Notes: generated from the sequence alone by a model not told the origin. A stretch of 15,779 nucleotides of DNA from Chryseosolibacter sp966080355 (GCA_966080355.1 CBHROW010000099.1:1-15779); one strand, 5' to 3'. Numbered from the stretch's first letter, positions 1 to 7,069 are shown. Numbers and translations: made by a program.

Positions 1-1
1 T

Positions 2-817
2 AGATGGTCGTTTGATTTCATCATTCTTCTTAATGGTGCGATCTCTTTTTCAGCGCTTCGAAGAGCGAAACGCAGAAAGAAGATCAATCGCCAGTTGTCG
101 GCTACCAATTCGGAGCTCGGCAGATTGAACGAAGTAAAAGACATGCTCTTTTCCGTGATCAGCCACGATCTGCGCAGCCCTATCGCAAATTTGAGATCGA
201 CCCTTGATCTGTTGAAAAATGGAAATTTAAGCCCGGAAGAATTAGCGAGCCTCACGGAGCGACTCGAGACACAACTCGAAGTGTCAGGTGGTGCGTTGGA
301 AAATATTTTGCAATGGGCTAAAGCGCAGTTGAACGACATGGCCGTCAAGCCAACGACAGTTCACCTCTCAGCACTGGTTGACAGTATTCTTACTCAACTC
401 AGCTTCGATATATTAAACAAAAACATCAAGGCGGATAATCAAATTGAAGACGATGTGGTGGTCTGCGTGGATAAAGATCAGCTGGAAGTTGTCATCCGCA
501 ACCTGATAACGAATGCGATCAAGTTCACTGGCCTGGGAGGAAACATTTGGATATCAGTGCAAAAGGAAGCTGGATTTGTAAAGCTGGTTATCCGCGACAG
601 TGGCATGGGCATGACTTCACTTCAACTGGAAAATCTTTTCAAACCCGATCGCCAGGCTTCAACGGAAGGCACAAACAAGGAAAGAGGTACAGGTATTGGC
701 CTGATCATCGCGCGAGAGATGGTCCTGGCAAATGGTGGCGATATCTGGGTGGAAAGTGAGCCGGGTAAGGGCAGCACGTTTTATGTCACAATATTGTCTG
801 CGAAAGAAGGTTCATAA
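2..817 (+). CDS. Membrane sensor histidine kinase, C-terminal part (5' end outside window)
   Basis: The reading frame is open from base 2, so this gene starts upstream of the window; a TTG at 95 is not the real start. The first residues (WSFDFIILLNGAISF, then a basic RRAKRRKK stretch) read as the end of a transmembrane helix with positive cytosolic residues. A short coil leads to the HisKA H-box FSVISHDLRSPIANL, with the phospho-accepting His encoded at 164-166. The ATPase part follows: N-box LITNAIKFT, G1 box RDSGMGM, G2 box GTGIGL, and the closing NGGDIWVESEPGKGSTF. It should autophosphorylate and pass phosphate to a response regulator in trans, because no receiver domain follows before the stop. 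The missing sensor region could be TPR or 7TMR-DISM, both common with this kinase type in Bacteroidota, but that cannot be seen here. The kinase call is firm; the signal is unknown. Confidence 0.93.
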   Translation, partial: RWSFDFIILLNGAISFSALRRAKRRKKINRQLSATNSELGRLNEVKDMLFSVISHDLRSPIANLRSTLDLLKNGNLSPEELASLTERLETQLEVSGGALENILQWAKAQLNDMAVKPTTVHLSALVDSILTQLSFDILNKNIKADNQIEDDVVVCVDKDQLEVVIRNLITNAIKFTGLGGNIWISVQKEAGFVKLVIRDSGMGMTSLQLENLFKPDRQASTEGTNKERGTGIGLIIAREMVLANGGDIWVESEPGKGSTFYVTILSAKEGS

Positions 818-862
818 CAACATTGCTCAAAGTATTTCAGCCATTGCAGATCAAATGAAAGC

Positions 863-1207
863 ATGAGATATCAGGTCTACGTTGTGGAGCTTAAAAAGAA
901 GGTCTTTACCGAGAACAGAAAATTCAGGGAAGCCAATCCTCAATTCAACGGGGTGCTGCAGTGTCTCTACGTAGGTATGACGAGCAAAACTCCACAGGAA
1001 AGATTTCTTCAACACCGAACCGGATACGTCAATAAAAAAGGTCACAAGTTGTCAGCGAACATTGTGCAGAAATATGGAATGTATTTGCGATCGAGCCTCT
1101 ACGAACATCTCAATCTAAAACCCATGACAAGAGCGGAAGCACTGGCGATGGAAGAAAAGCTCGCGTGGGACCTGAGAAGGAAAGGGTATGCCGTGTGGTT
1201 TAACTGA
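863..1207 (+). CDS. Small stand-alone GIY-YIG-like nuclease-fold protein
   Basis: This is a 114-residue protein. YVVEL (6-10) stands where the GIY motif is expected, and YVGMTSKTPQERFLQH (36-51) matches the YIG part followed by the family's catalytic-type Arg (R47) and a His (H51). A conserved Glu is present at 97 or 98 in AMEEKLAWDLRRKGYAVW. The GIY-YIG fold cuts one DNA strand using a metal and a Tyr/Arg/Glu set. Here the first motif is degenerate (VVE for GIY), so activity is uncertain. There is no attached DNA-binding, UvrC-like or homing-endonuclease domain. The ATG at 863 lies 45 bp after the kinase stop, with only a weak purine stretch (AAATGAAAGC) before it; co-transcription with the kinase is possible. 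The family call is from motif recognition, and the biological role is unknown. Confidence 0.8.
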   Translation: MRYQVYVVELKKKVFTENRKFREANPQFNGVLQCLYVGMTSKTPQERFLQHRTGYVNKKGHKLSANIVQKYGMYLRSSLYEHLNLKPMTRAEALAMEEKLAWDLRRKGYAVWFN

Positions 1208-1758
1208 TGTGTCACTTGCGATGCGTCACCAGGGAGTTCGTCAAATCCCCGTTTCTCTGGTCGAGGACGATCAATGCTGCCCGAATCGTGCAGATCAGAA
1301 TTGAAAACATGAAAATTCTTTAAAAATTCAAAGCAATTAGCTTGGCGTGAATTTAGCATCTGTCGCTATTCGGTAGGAATTCGATCGCTTAAGTACAGCA
1401 TGGAAAGTTGAAGAAAGATATTTCGTTTCATGGCGGTCTTTGGGTAAGTGTGACAAACAAGGTAAAAATTGGAGGCAGCAATTGCAATGGAGATCATCGG
1501 CAATCGAACGTAGTTGAGATTTTGTGAATTGTTGTGAAAGGCGGTCTTACTACTCGCGTGAGCGGCAGAAGCGGCACCCCGCACCCCGATGGCTTGTGAC
1601 GGGGCTTGCGCGCATCGGGGGAGGAGTACAGCGGATGACGCGACCCCGATAGCGTGGCTTGTGCGATGGCGATCGGGGGCACGCCCAAGGATTCCAAACT
1701 CCGAATAGCAAATTCCAACGAGCAAAAAAAACAGAGATGTTAGCTTTGAAATATCGCG
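1208..1758. other. Gene-free interval with REP-like GC-rich element
   Basis: No convincing gene is found in these 551 bases. Open frames on the minus strand between 1366 and 1762 overlap each other in all three frames, have low-complexity composition and cross GC-rich hairpins, so they are not called. The left part is AT-rich, while 1555-1685 is strikingly GC-rich and holds two hairpins (separate entry). A 9-base inverted pair, GCTATTCGG (1365-1373) and CCGAATAGC (1701-1709), brackets the stretch, and GGCGGTCTT occurs twice as a direct repeat (1432-1440, 1540-1548). The flanking genes end here head-on (plus gene to 1207, minus gene to 1759), so this is a 3'/3' space. Confidence 0.6.
1584..1678. 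repeat. Pair of GC-rich hairpins with shared CCCCGAT stem (REP-like)
   Basis: Hairpin 1 pairs CCCCGATG (1584-1591) with CATCGGGG (1613-1620). Hairpin 2 pairs CCCCGAT (1644-1650) with ATCGGGG (1672-1678). Both loops are 21 nt, and GGCTTGTG occurs in both copies (1591-1598, overlapping the last stem base of hairpin 1, and 1656-1663). The repeated stem, equal loop length and position between two convergent genes fit a REP/BIME-type dispersed palindrome; CCCCGATAGC-like intergenic palindromes are, to my recollection, frequent in Bacteroidota. Neither hairpin is followed by a T-run, so they are not classic terminators, although they could slow transcription from both sides or protect 3' ends. Confidence 0.6.
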
Positions 1759-2376
1759 TCACATTTGCAACGTGAAGAGCGTACCATCCAAAAGTTTGAA
1801 AGCAACGAATCCAAATGGCCGCGTGTAATATAGTTTAGACAAACGCTTTCCGTTTTGAACGCTGTATTCGTAGTCGTTCTTAAATATTTGTCCGCGTAGT
1901 GTTATTGACTCATAATAGTTCGTTTTGCTCTCCACTGCGGCTATGAGCTCATTCATCCACCTGATCTGATCGTTTCTGGCGGGAATATAAGCTGTGTTGA
2001 GGGATGAGATCAGCTCGCTTGAAGTAGACTTGAGCGTTGGAAAGTAGCCACAATCATCCAGGGCAGGAGGTATTGTTCTCAGATCGGTGCGAACTGAGTC
2101 TATCGATTTGAGGTGCACCGCCTGATATGCGTATATATCAAACCTGGGCTTACCACACGTGCCGGAGCGACTGTCAGAGTATTCTCCATCAACTATTTTA
2201 ATGACCTGAAACTTCTCAATGGAAGCATCCGATGCGTAGGTGAGGATGTCGTTCTCTTCGAATGCGTATTTCTTGGATGAATTCAGACGATGATGTACAT
2301 CCGGTCCGATCTCTGAACAAGAGACTACTCCAATAACCAGAAGCCAACTTGTTACTTTTGCCACTTTGTCTTTCAT
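1759..2376 (-). CDS. Lipoprotein of unknown function
   Basis: This 205-residue protein begins MKDKVAKVTSWLLVIGVVSC, a short basic start, a hydrophobic core and a lipobox V-V-S-C with the lipidated Cys at 20. It is therefore exported and anchored by lipid. The frame could be extended upstream to 2454, but that would bury the signal peptide and overlap the channel-like gene; the ATG at 2376 leaves a 10-base gap to that gene's stop and is preferred. The mature part is mixed alpha/beta in composition and contains a FDIYAYQAVHLKSIDSVRTDL segment region, two Cys residues (SGTCGKP and DDCGYFP) that could form a disulfide, and no enzyme motif I recognise. It probably shares a transcript with the gene at 2387-2752. 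Product: hypothetical lipoprotein. Confidence 0.8.
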   Translation of the reverse strand: MKDKVAKVTSWLLVIGVVSCSEIGPDVHHRLNSSKKYAFEENDILTYASDASIEKFQVIKIVDGEYSDSRSGTCGKPRFDIYAYQAVHLKSIDSVRTDLRTIPPALDDCGYFPTLKSTSSELISSLNTAYIPARNDQIRWMNELIAAVESKTNYYESITLRGQIFKNDYEYSVQNGKRLSKLYYTRPFGFVAFKLLDGTLFTLQM

Positions 2377-2386
2377 AAATGTCGCG

Positions 2387-2752
2387 TCAAGATTTTTCGT
2401 CACTGTCGTCCTGGACGTGAAGGATGTGAAGGAGCCGATGAATGATCGGAGCAAAGATAATGGCTGTTATGCTTAGAAAAGCGATGCCGCTGTAGAGTGC
2501 ATAGAAGGAGGAGAATAATTTTGCTGCGTTGGACGTCATTTCAACGACAGGTCCCATGCCGGTGAGGATCATGCAAGCCATGTGAAAGCTGTCTATCCAG
2601 CTGAGCGATGCGACCTGGTGATAACCCAGTGCTCCGATGACAACAGAGATTGCAATCAGCATCAAAGCAAAAACGCTATACCGTCCGAGGCGGATAATAA
2701 AACGCCCGACTGGAACAACTTTCTGTTTGCGATGCTCAAGTTTAATGTTCAT
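2387..2752 (-). CDS. Small two-helix ion-channel-like membrane protein without GYG filter
   Basis: The protein is 121 residues from the ATG at 2752. An upstream ATG at 2800 would add 16 residues; the later start places the basic RLGRY stretch close before the first membrane helix, as I expect for this family. TM1 is about 22-44, a pore-helix-like segment SWIDSFHMACMILTGMGPV covers 51-69, and TM2 is about 80-103. This is the layout of the two-TM/pore-loop (Ion_trans_2) channels. However, the selectivity-filter position reads T-G-M-G-P (64-68) instead of TVGYG. Related Bacteroidota proteins with a GGMGPV filter-like motif are known to me and are usually labelled as two-pore-domain potassium channel family. 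It lies in the inner membrane. Ion selectivity, if it is a channel at all, cannot be read from the sequence. A lipoprotein gene follows 10 bases later. Confidence 0.7.
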   Translation of the reverse strand: MNIKLEHRKQKVVPVGRFIIRLGRYSVFALMLIAISVVIGALGYHQVASLSWIDSFHMACMILTGMGPVVEMTSNAAKLFSSFYALYSGIAFLSITAIIFAPIIHRLLHILHVQDDSDEKS

Positions 2753-2938
2753 GAATTGAATGCCGTTTTTCGTGCGACTCGGTTTCTCCAGGTCCAGCAA
2801 TGTTAAAAACGATTTGTTATTCCCGGAAGCATCGGATTAAGAGGGTACCCTTCAATGTACCGCCCAAGCATTCAGCTTTCGGCTTTCAGCTCACCGCAGA
2901 ATTCGCGTTGATTTTCGATTTCAAACGCAATAAAGAAA

Positions 2939-3343
2939 TCACCTCACTACTTCACTGATCAAAATCATCGGAGCAGCATTCGTGTAATTCGGGAAGTCCG
3001 CCCTGATGGCATCTCGATTGGGTGCAATGGCTGTCTGGTATTCTGCGAGATTCTTCACATAAAATGTTCCGATCGCCATGTAGGCCATGGGTTGGTTTGG
3101 GATTCCGCTGGCAAGGCCTTTTTCGATGGTGTACTTTACCAAATTAGAACCCAGATAACCTGCCACCATGGGCATGTGCTTGGTTTCATAATACTCCATG
3201 TTGAATGTCTTGCCTTCTCCGGCAGGGTACATGATGGATATTTTGATGAGACCTTTTTCAGCAGCCGAATTGGTTTGAGATTGACCAAATGTTGTGAGGC
3301 TGGCCACGAGAAGTAAAAGCGAAATGAAGAGTCTGAATTTCAT
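2939..3343 (-). CDS. Exported EthD family protein
   Basis: This is a 134-residue protein. Residues 1-20 (MKFRLFISLLLLVASLTTFG) form a type I signal peptide with likely cleavage near FGQ-S. The rest is an EthD-type ferredoxin-like alpha/beta barrel domain: IKISIMYP strand (33-40), the family signature YYETKHMPMV (51-60), and an AEYQTAIAPNRDAIRADFPNYT region near the end followed by a last strand ILISEVV. EthD-fold proteins are small dimeric proteins linked to degradation pathways; most lack a signal peptide, so export is unusual. Which molecule it binds is unknown. The ATG at 3343 lies behind a long A/T run with no clear Shine-Dalgarno. The gene stands alone on the minus strand, 186 bases upstream (in its direction) of the channel-like gene. 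Confidence 0.85.
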   Translation of the reverse strand: MKFRLFISLLLLVASLTTFGQSQTNSAAEKGLIKISIMYPAGEGKTFNMEYYETKHMPMVAGYLGSNLVKYTIEKGLASGIPNQPMAYMAIGTFYVKNLAEYQTAIAPNRDAIRADFPNYTNAAPMILISEVVR

Positions 3344-3554
3344 TTTTAATTTTTTTTTAAACTGTGGAATTTGAAAAGATTATATCAAATGTCAGAAGAA
3401 AAGATATTTGAACAAAGTCAGATACTGACGGATTTGTTGCCGATGAGGCTTTAGCGCCTTTTGGCAGTGGGCATACCCAGGAAGAAATTCCAAATTTCAA
3501 AATTCCCAAAATACAAATCCGAGGTAGCCGCCTGCTTTCAGCTTTCACCTCCGG

Positions 3555-3597
3555 CCCTTTCTCTCCACAGGAGTCCTGCGGACCTAGAGGAGAAGGG
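3555..3597. repeat. Imperfect hairpin with inner GTCC/GGAC stem
   Basis: CCCTTTCTCTCC (3555-3566) pairs imperfectly with GGAGAAGGG (3589-3597), and an inner GTCC (3573-3576) pairs with GGAC (3580-3583) around TGC. There is no T-run behind it, and it is far from any gene end on the plus strand, so a terminator role is unlikely. It may be a dispersed intergenic palindrome. Confidence 0.4.
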
Positions 3598-3633
3598 TGA
3601 CTGTATTTAAGAATTTTATCTGTCCCGCCATTA

Positions 3634-3661
3634 ATCAGAAATCAGAAACTAAAAATCAGAA
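3634..3661 (+). repeat. ATCAGAA heptamer repeat, three copies
   Basis: ATCAGAA occurs at 3634-3640 and 3641-3647 in direct tandem and again at 3655-3661. It lies about 85 bp upstream of the monooxygenase -7 box. It could be a decaying simple repeat or a set of binding sites; nothing in the sequence decides between these. Confidence 0.4.
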
Positions 3662-3746
3662 ATTAGATCCCGAGGCTACCGAGAACAAACCCGGACGGCA
3701 GTAATTGCTCGATATCCGTCAACTCCAAAAGAGTGCCCTGAATTTT

Positions 3747-3754
3747 TATCTTTG
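3747..3754 (+). promoter_or_regulatory. Bacteroidota-type -7 box for the monooxygenase gene
   Basis: TATCTTTG matches the TAnnTTTG -7 element used by the main sigma factor of Bacteroidota; the following CA gives the common TATCTTTGCA form. The start codon is 26 bases after its last base, so the leader would be about 20 nt, and this rejects the longer in-frame start at 3705. No clear TTG/TTTG -33 element is seen at the expected distance. An inverted repeat, CTTTGC (3750-3755) and GCAAAG (3769-3774), overlaps it and could be an operator, but it is short. Confidence 0.55.
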
Positions 3755-3779
3755 CACGCTTGTTATACGCAAAGCATCT

Positions 3780-4802
3780 ATGAAGAAAATCGGATTTTTA
3801 TCGTTCGGGCATTGGGCTGATCGCCAGGGTTATCAGACACGCACGGCAAGCGATACGTTGCTGCAGTCGATCGAGCTGGCTGTGGCTGCGGAAGAAATGG
3901 GATTGGATGGCGCGTATTTCCGCGTGCATCATTTTGCGGCTCAGCTCGGGTCGCCATTTCCTTTGCTGTCGGCTATCGGTGCGAAGACAAAAAAGATCGA
4001 GATCGGAACTGGCGTGATCGATATGCGCTATGAGAATCCACTGTACATGATTGAAGATGCCGGAGCTGCTGATCTCATCTCGGGTGGAAGGTTGCAGCTC
4101 GGCATCAGCAGAGGTTCGCCAGAGCAGGTGATCGATGGCTGGCGTTATTTCGGTTATGAGCCTGCAGAAGGCGAGACTGACGCTGACATGGGCCGAAAGA
4201 AAGCGCTAGAGTTTCTCGACAAGCTGCGCGGTGTTGGGTTTGCAACCCCTAATCCGTTTCCGATGTTCCCGAATCCTCCGGGTCTGTTGCGACTCGAACC
4301 TCATTCTCCCGGATTGCGCGAGAGGATCTGGTGGGGTGCTGCATCGAATGCAACTGCGGTGTGGGCAGCTGAGAACGGAATGCACTTGCAAAGCTCAACG
4401 CTGAAGTACGATGAAAGTGGCAAACCTTTTCATGTACAGCAAGCGGAGCAGATCAGGTTATACAAAGAAGCGTGGAAGAAGGCAGGGCATACGCGCGAGC
4501 CAAGGGTTTCCGTGAGTCGTTCGATCTTTGCGTTGATAAATGATGATGACAGGTATCTCTTCGGGCAGGAGAGAAGCCGCGTTGATCAGATCGGATACAT
4601 TGAAAGCGACAAGCGTGCAATTTTCGGAAGGAGCTACGCTGCTGAACCAGATCAACTGGTTAGAGAGTTGGCTGCTGACGAAGCGATCCGCGAAGCAGAT
4701 ACACTGCTATTGACAATACCGAATACGCTCGGTGTTGAATACAATGTTCACGTGTTGTCTTCTATTTTGAAGTATGTTGCGCCCGGCTTGGGTTGGCGAT
4801 AG
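3780..4802 (+). CDS. Luciferase-like (LLM class) flavin-dependent monooxygenase
   Basis: This is a 340-residue TIM-barrel oxidoreductase of the bacterial luciferase-like family, which uses reduced flavin (FMNH2 or F420) to oxidise a substrate in the cytosol. The first strand is KKIGFLSFGHW. Helix 1 contains SIELAVAAEEMGLDGAYFRVHHF (family pattern A..AE.lGfd..w..eHh). Strand LGSPFPLLSAIGAKTKKIEIGTGV is typical, as are MIEDAGAADLISGGRLQLGISRGSP (the D.lS.GR...G.grG signature) and ERIWWGAASNATAVWAAENGMHL (the flavin phosphate-side region). The ATG at 3780 is chosen over 3705 because the family begins at this strand and a -7 box lies between them. No partner flavin reductase is nearby. The substrate is unknown. 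Confidence 0.9.
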   Translation: MKKIGFLSFGHWADRQGYQTRTASDTLLQSIELAVAAEEMGLDGAYFRVHHFAAQLGSPFPLLSAIGAKTKKIEIGTGVIDMRYENPLYMIEDAGAADLISGGRLQLGISRGSPEQVIDGWRYFGYEPAEGETDADMGRKKALEFLDKLRGVGFATPNPFPMFPNPPGLLRLEPHSPGLRERIWWGAASNATAVWAAENGMHLQSSTLKYDESGKPFHVQQAEQIRLYKEAWKKAGHTREPRVSVSRSIFALINDDDRYLFGQERSRVDQIGYIESDKRAIFGRSYAAEPDQLVRELAADEAIREADTLLLTIPNTLGVEYNVHVLSSILKYVAPGLGWR

Positions 4803-5068
4803 GAGTAAAGCGAAGTTTTTATCGTTACTTGCTTATTGGAACCTTTTTAAGTATTTATAGACTCTCAATACTTTACTTGCGCGGGGAAATTTTTTCCAAG
4901 TCAGCGTAATCCCGGAACGTCTGGGTTATTGGCACGTCTTTTTTATGCGGACATTTCTTATCTTTTTTGAACCGACACGAAAGGTTTTGCTTGTATTATC
5001 CATCCGAAAATCTATTTTTATTACCTCTCCAATTGCGTGTTAACCTTTACCAGTAAGACCACTAGCTG

Positions 5069-7069
5069 ATGAGATCGAAAAAAACAGAGACGGAACTCGT
5101 TCAATTGAAGCTTCAAAGGAGTGAAGAGCGGTATCACAAAATGATTGACGAAGTTTCTGACTACGCCATAATCATGTTGAGTCCTGAAGGAGTTATTGAA
5201 GATTGGAATAAAGGAGCTGAAAAGATCAAAGGATATAGTGCGGAGGAGATTGTCGGGAAAAATTTCCGGGTTTTTTACACCGAAGAGGATCAGAAAAATA
5301 ATTTGCCAGACCGATTGCTGGAAGAGGCTCGTAGAACCGGACGCGCTGTGCACGAAGGCTGGCGAATGCAAAAGGGCGGCACTCGATTCTGGGGCAGCGT
5401 TATAATTACCGCGTTGCACGATGACTCCAACAATGTTATTGGTTTCTCTAAAATAACCAGAGACCTCACGGAACGAAAGCATGCCGAGGACAAGCTGCGG
5501 GAAAACGCAGAGCGGTTGGAAAAAGCAAACTATGAGCTAGACGCGCTGAACGAAGAACTCGCAGCCAGCGAAGAACAACTTGTGCAAGCAAATGCCGAGT
5601 TGAAACGCAAGGCAGAAAACTTAGAGCAGGCGAATCACGAGCTCGCGGCATTAAATGAAGAACTTACCGCCAGTGAAGAACAACTCATGGAGGCTAATGC
5701 CGAATTGAGACGTAACGCGGAAAACCTGGAACAAGCAAATCATGAGCTCGCGGCATTGAACGAAGAGCTCACGGCCAGCGAAGAACAACTCATGGAGGCT
5801 AATGCCGAATTGAAACGCAACGCAGAGATCCTGGAAAAAATGAATTCCGAACTGGAAGAATTCAATGAGGAACTCACGGCCAGTGAAGAACAACTCACGC
5901 AAGCCAACGACAGCCTGAGGCGCAGTGAGGAGAGATATCACAAGATGGTTACTGAAGTTTCAGACTATGCTATCATCCTTTTAAGCCCGGAAGGAATGAT
6001 CGAAAACTGGAACAAAGGCGCGGAAAAGATAAAAGGATATTCTGCTTCAGAAATTGTCGGCAGGAGCTTTAGTACTTTTTACACACCAGATGATCAAAAA
6101 AGAGGTTTACCTGGAAAACTGCTGGATCAGGCAAGGAAAACAGGTCGTGCCACGCACGAAGGCTGGAGAGTAAAGAAAAACGGAAGCAAGTTCTGGGGCT
6201 ATGTAGTGATTACCACCTTGCATGACGATCGGAACAATGTGATCGGATTTACAAAAGTGACCCGTGATCTTACCGAACGAAAACTTGCAGAAGACAAGTT
6301 GCAGGAAAATGCCGAGCGGCTTGAGCAGCAAAACTTGGAGCTGGAGCGTATGAACCAGGAACTAGCTTCCTTCGCGTATGTCTCGAGTCATGATCTGCAA
6401 GAACCGCTTCGTAAAATCAAAATGTTTATCACGCGCATTTCCCAGGTCGAAACGAATTTATCGGAAAGCGGCCAGAATTACTTTTCAAGAATAGAGCACG
6501 CTGCCAATCGGATGCAGAGCCTTATCGAGGATCTGCTCACCTATGCGCGAACAGACACCGATCAGCAAAAAATTGAAAAAACAGATCTGAACGTCATTTT
6601 AAGCGAAGTGAAATCGGATCTGCGGGAAAAGATCGAGGAGAGACATGCCGAGATCAAGTCGGCTAAGCTTCCGGTCATTGATGCGGTTGCTTTTCAATTC
6701 AATCAGTTGCTCACGAACTTGATCGGTAATTCGCTGAAATTTTCTAAAGATGGCGCTTCTCCGAAAATTGAAATCAGGGCTGAAATTATTAACGGAAACG
6801 AGATACCTCATCATCATCAACCGGCAGATAAAAAGTTCCATCACATCATATTCACCGACAATGGAATTGGTTTCGAGCCGCGGTACAACGAGAAAGTATT
6901 TGAAGTTTTTCAGCGACTTCATGGACATGGTGAATATTCCGGCACCGGCATCGGCCTGGCCATCTGCAAAAAAATTATTGCAAACCACGGAGGTTTTATC
7001 AGAGCAGAAGGGAAACCAGGTGTTGGCGCTGAGTTTCATATCTATCTTCCCGAACATGGTCAATCCTAG
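5069..7069 (+). CDS. Soluble PAS-coiled coil-PAS histidine kinase
   Basis: This is a 666-residue protein with no signal peptide or membrane helix, so it is cytosolic. PAS1 covers about 17-137 and PAS2 about 285-405; they align without gaps at an offset of 268 residues (804 bp) and are about three quarters identical, so one arose from the other by duplication. Between them (147-286) lie four 35-residue repeats, each exactly five heptads, rich in NEEL.ASEEQL and ANAELKR, forming a long parallel coil. The kinase core has the H-box SSHDLQEPLRKI (His441), the N-box LIGNSLKFS (Asn554), the G1 box TDNGIGF (Asp597) and the G2 box SGTGIGLAI (625-632). There is no receiver domain, so the partner response regulator acts in trans and is not in the window. 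The PAS cofactor, if any, is unclear: the PAS type (WNKGAEKIKGY) is the common S-box form. The ATG at 5069 has no strong ribosome site. Start and frame are solid. Confidence 0.95.
   Translation: MRSKKTETELVQLKLQRSEERYHKMIDEVSDYAIIMLSPEGVIEDWNKGAEKIKGYSAEEIVGKNFRVFYTEEDQKNNLPDRLLEEARRTGRAVHEGWRMQKGGTRFWGSVIITALHDDSNNVIGFSKITRDLTERKHAEDKLRENAERLEKANYELDALNEELAASEEQLVQANAELKRKAENLEQANHELAALNEELTASEEQLMEANAELRRNAENLEQANHELAALNEELTASEEQLMEANAELKRNAEILEKMNSELEEFNEELTASEEQLTQANDSLRRSEERYHKMVTEVSDYAIILLSPEGMIENWNKGAEKIKGYSASEIVGRSFSTFYTPDDQKRGLPGKLLDQARKTGRATHEGWRVKKNGSKFWGYVVITTLHDDRNNVIGFTKVTRDLTERKLAEDKLQENAERLEQQNLELERMNQELASFAYVSSHDLQEPLRKIKMFITRISQVETNLSESGQNYFSRIEHAANRMQSLIEDLLTYARTDTDQQKIEKTDLNVILSEVKSDLREKIEERHAEIKSAKLPVIDAVAFQFNQLLTNLIGNSLKFSKDGASPKIEIRAEIINGNEIPHHHQPADKKFHHIIFTDNGIGFEPRYNEKVFEVFQRLHGHGEYSGTGIGLAICKKIIANHGGFIRAEGKPGVGAEFHIYLPEHGQS
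5507..5926 (+). repeat. Four tandem 105-bp repeats encoding 35-residue coiled-coil units
   Basis: The units are 5507-5611, 5612-5716, 5717-5821 and 5822-5926. Units 2 and 3 differ by one residue (Arg/Lys) although I count 15 base differences, 14 of them silent; their longest identical run is 34 bases. Units 1 and 4 are more diverged. A length of five heptads per unit keeps the coil in register whatever the copy number. Confidence 0.9.

Larger units (their letters stand above)
3344..3779. other. Gene-free interval with short repeats between divergent genes
   Basis: These 436 bases separate the starts of a minus gene (3343) and a plus gene (3780), so promoters for both must lie here. The frame at 3705 that runs into the monooxygenase is only an in-frame extension. 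The middle (3480-3700) is made of degenerate A-rich blocks, a C/T-rich to G/A-rich hairpin and a heptamer repeat. GGTAGCC (3523-3529) and GGCTACC (3674-3680) form an inverted pair around them. GCTTTCAGCTTTC (about 3533-3545) resembles TTCAGCTTTCGGCTTTCAGC at 2871-2890 on the far side of the EthD gene. I see no gene or RNA in it. Confidence 0.55.

Noticed and set aside
1366..1762. Three overlapping minus-strand open frames of 70-119 codons
   Set aside because: They overlap in all three frames, cross the GC-rich hairpins, have low-complexity composition (A, R, S, P) and show no family motif.
3634..3661. Possible CRISPR-like repeat
   Set aside because: The 7-base units are partly tandem, there are no spacers of regular length, and no cas gene is nearby.
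4849..4873. AAGTATT/AATACTT hairpin after the monooxygenase gene
   Set aside because: It is a purely AT-rich 7-bp stem without a following T-run, expected by chance in this spacer.
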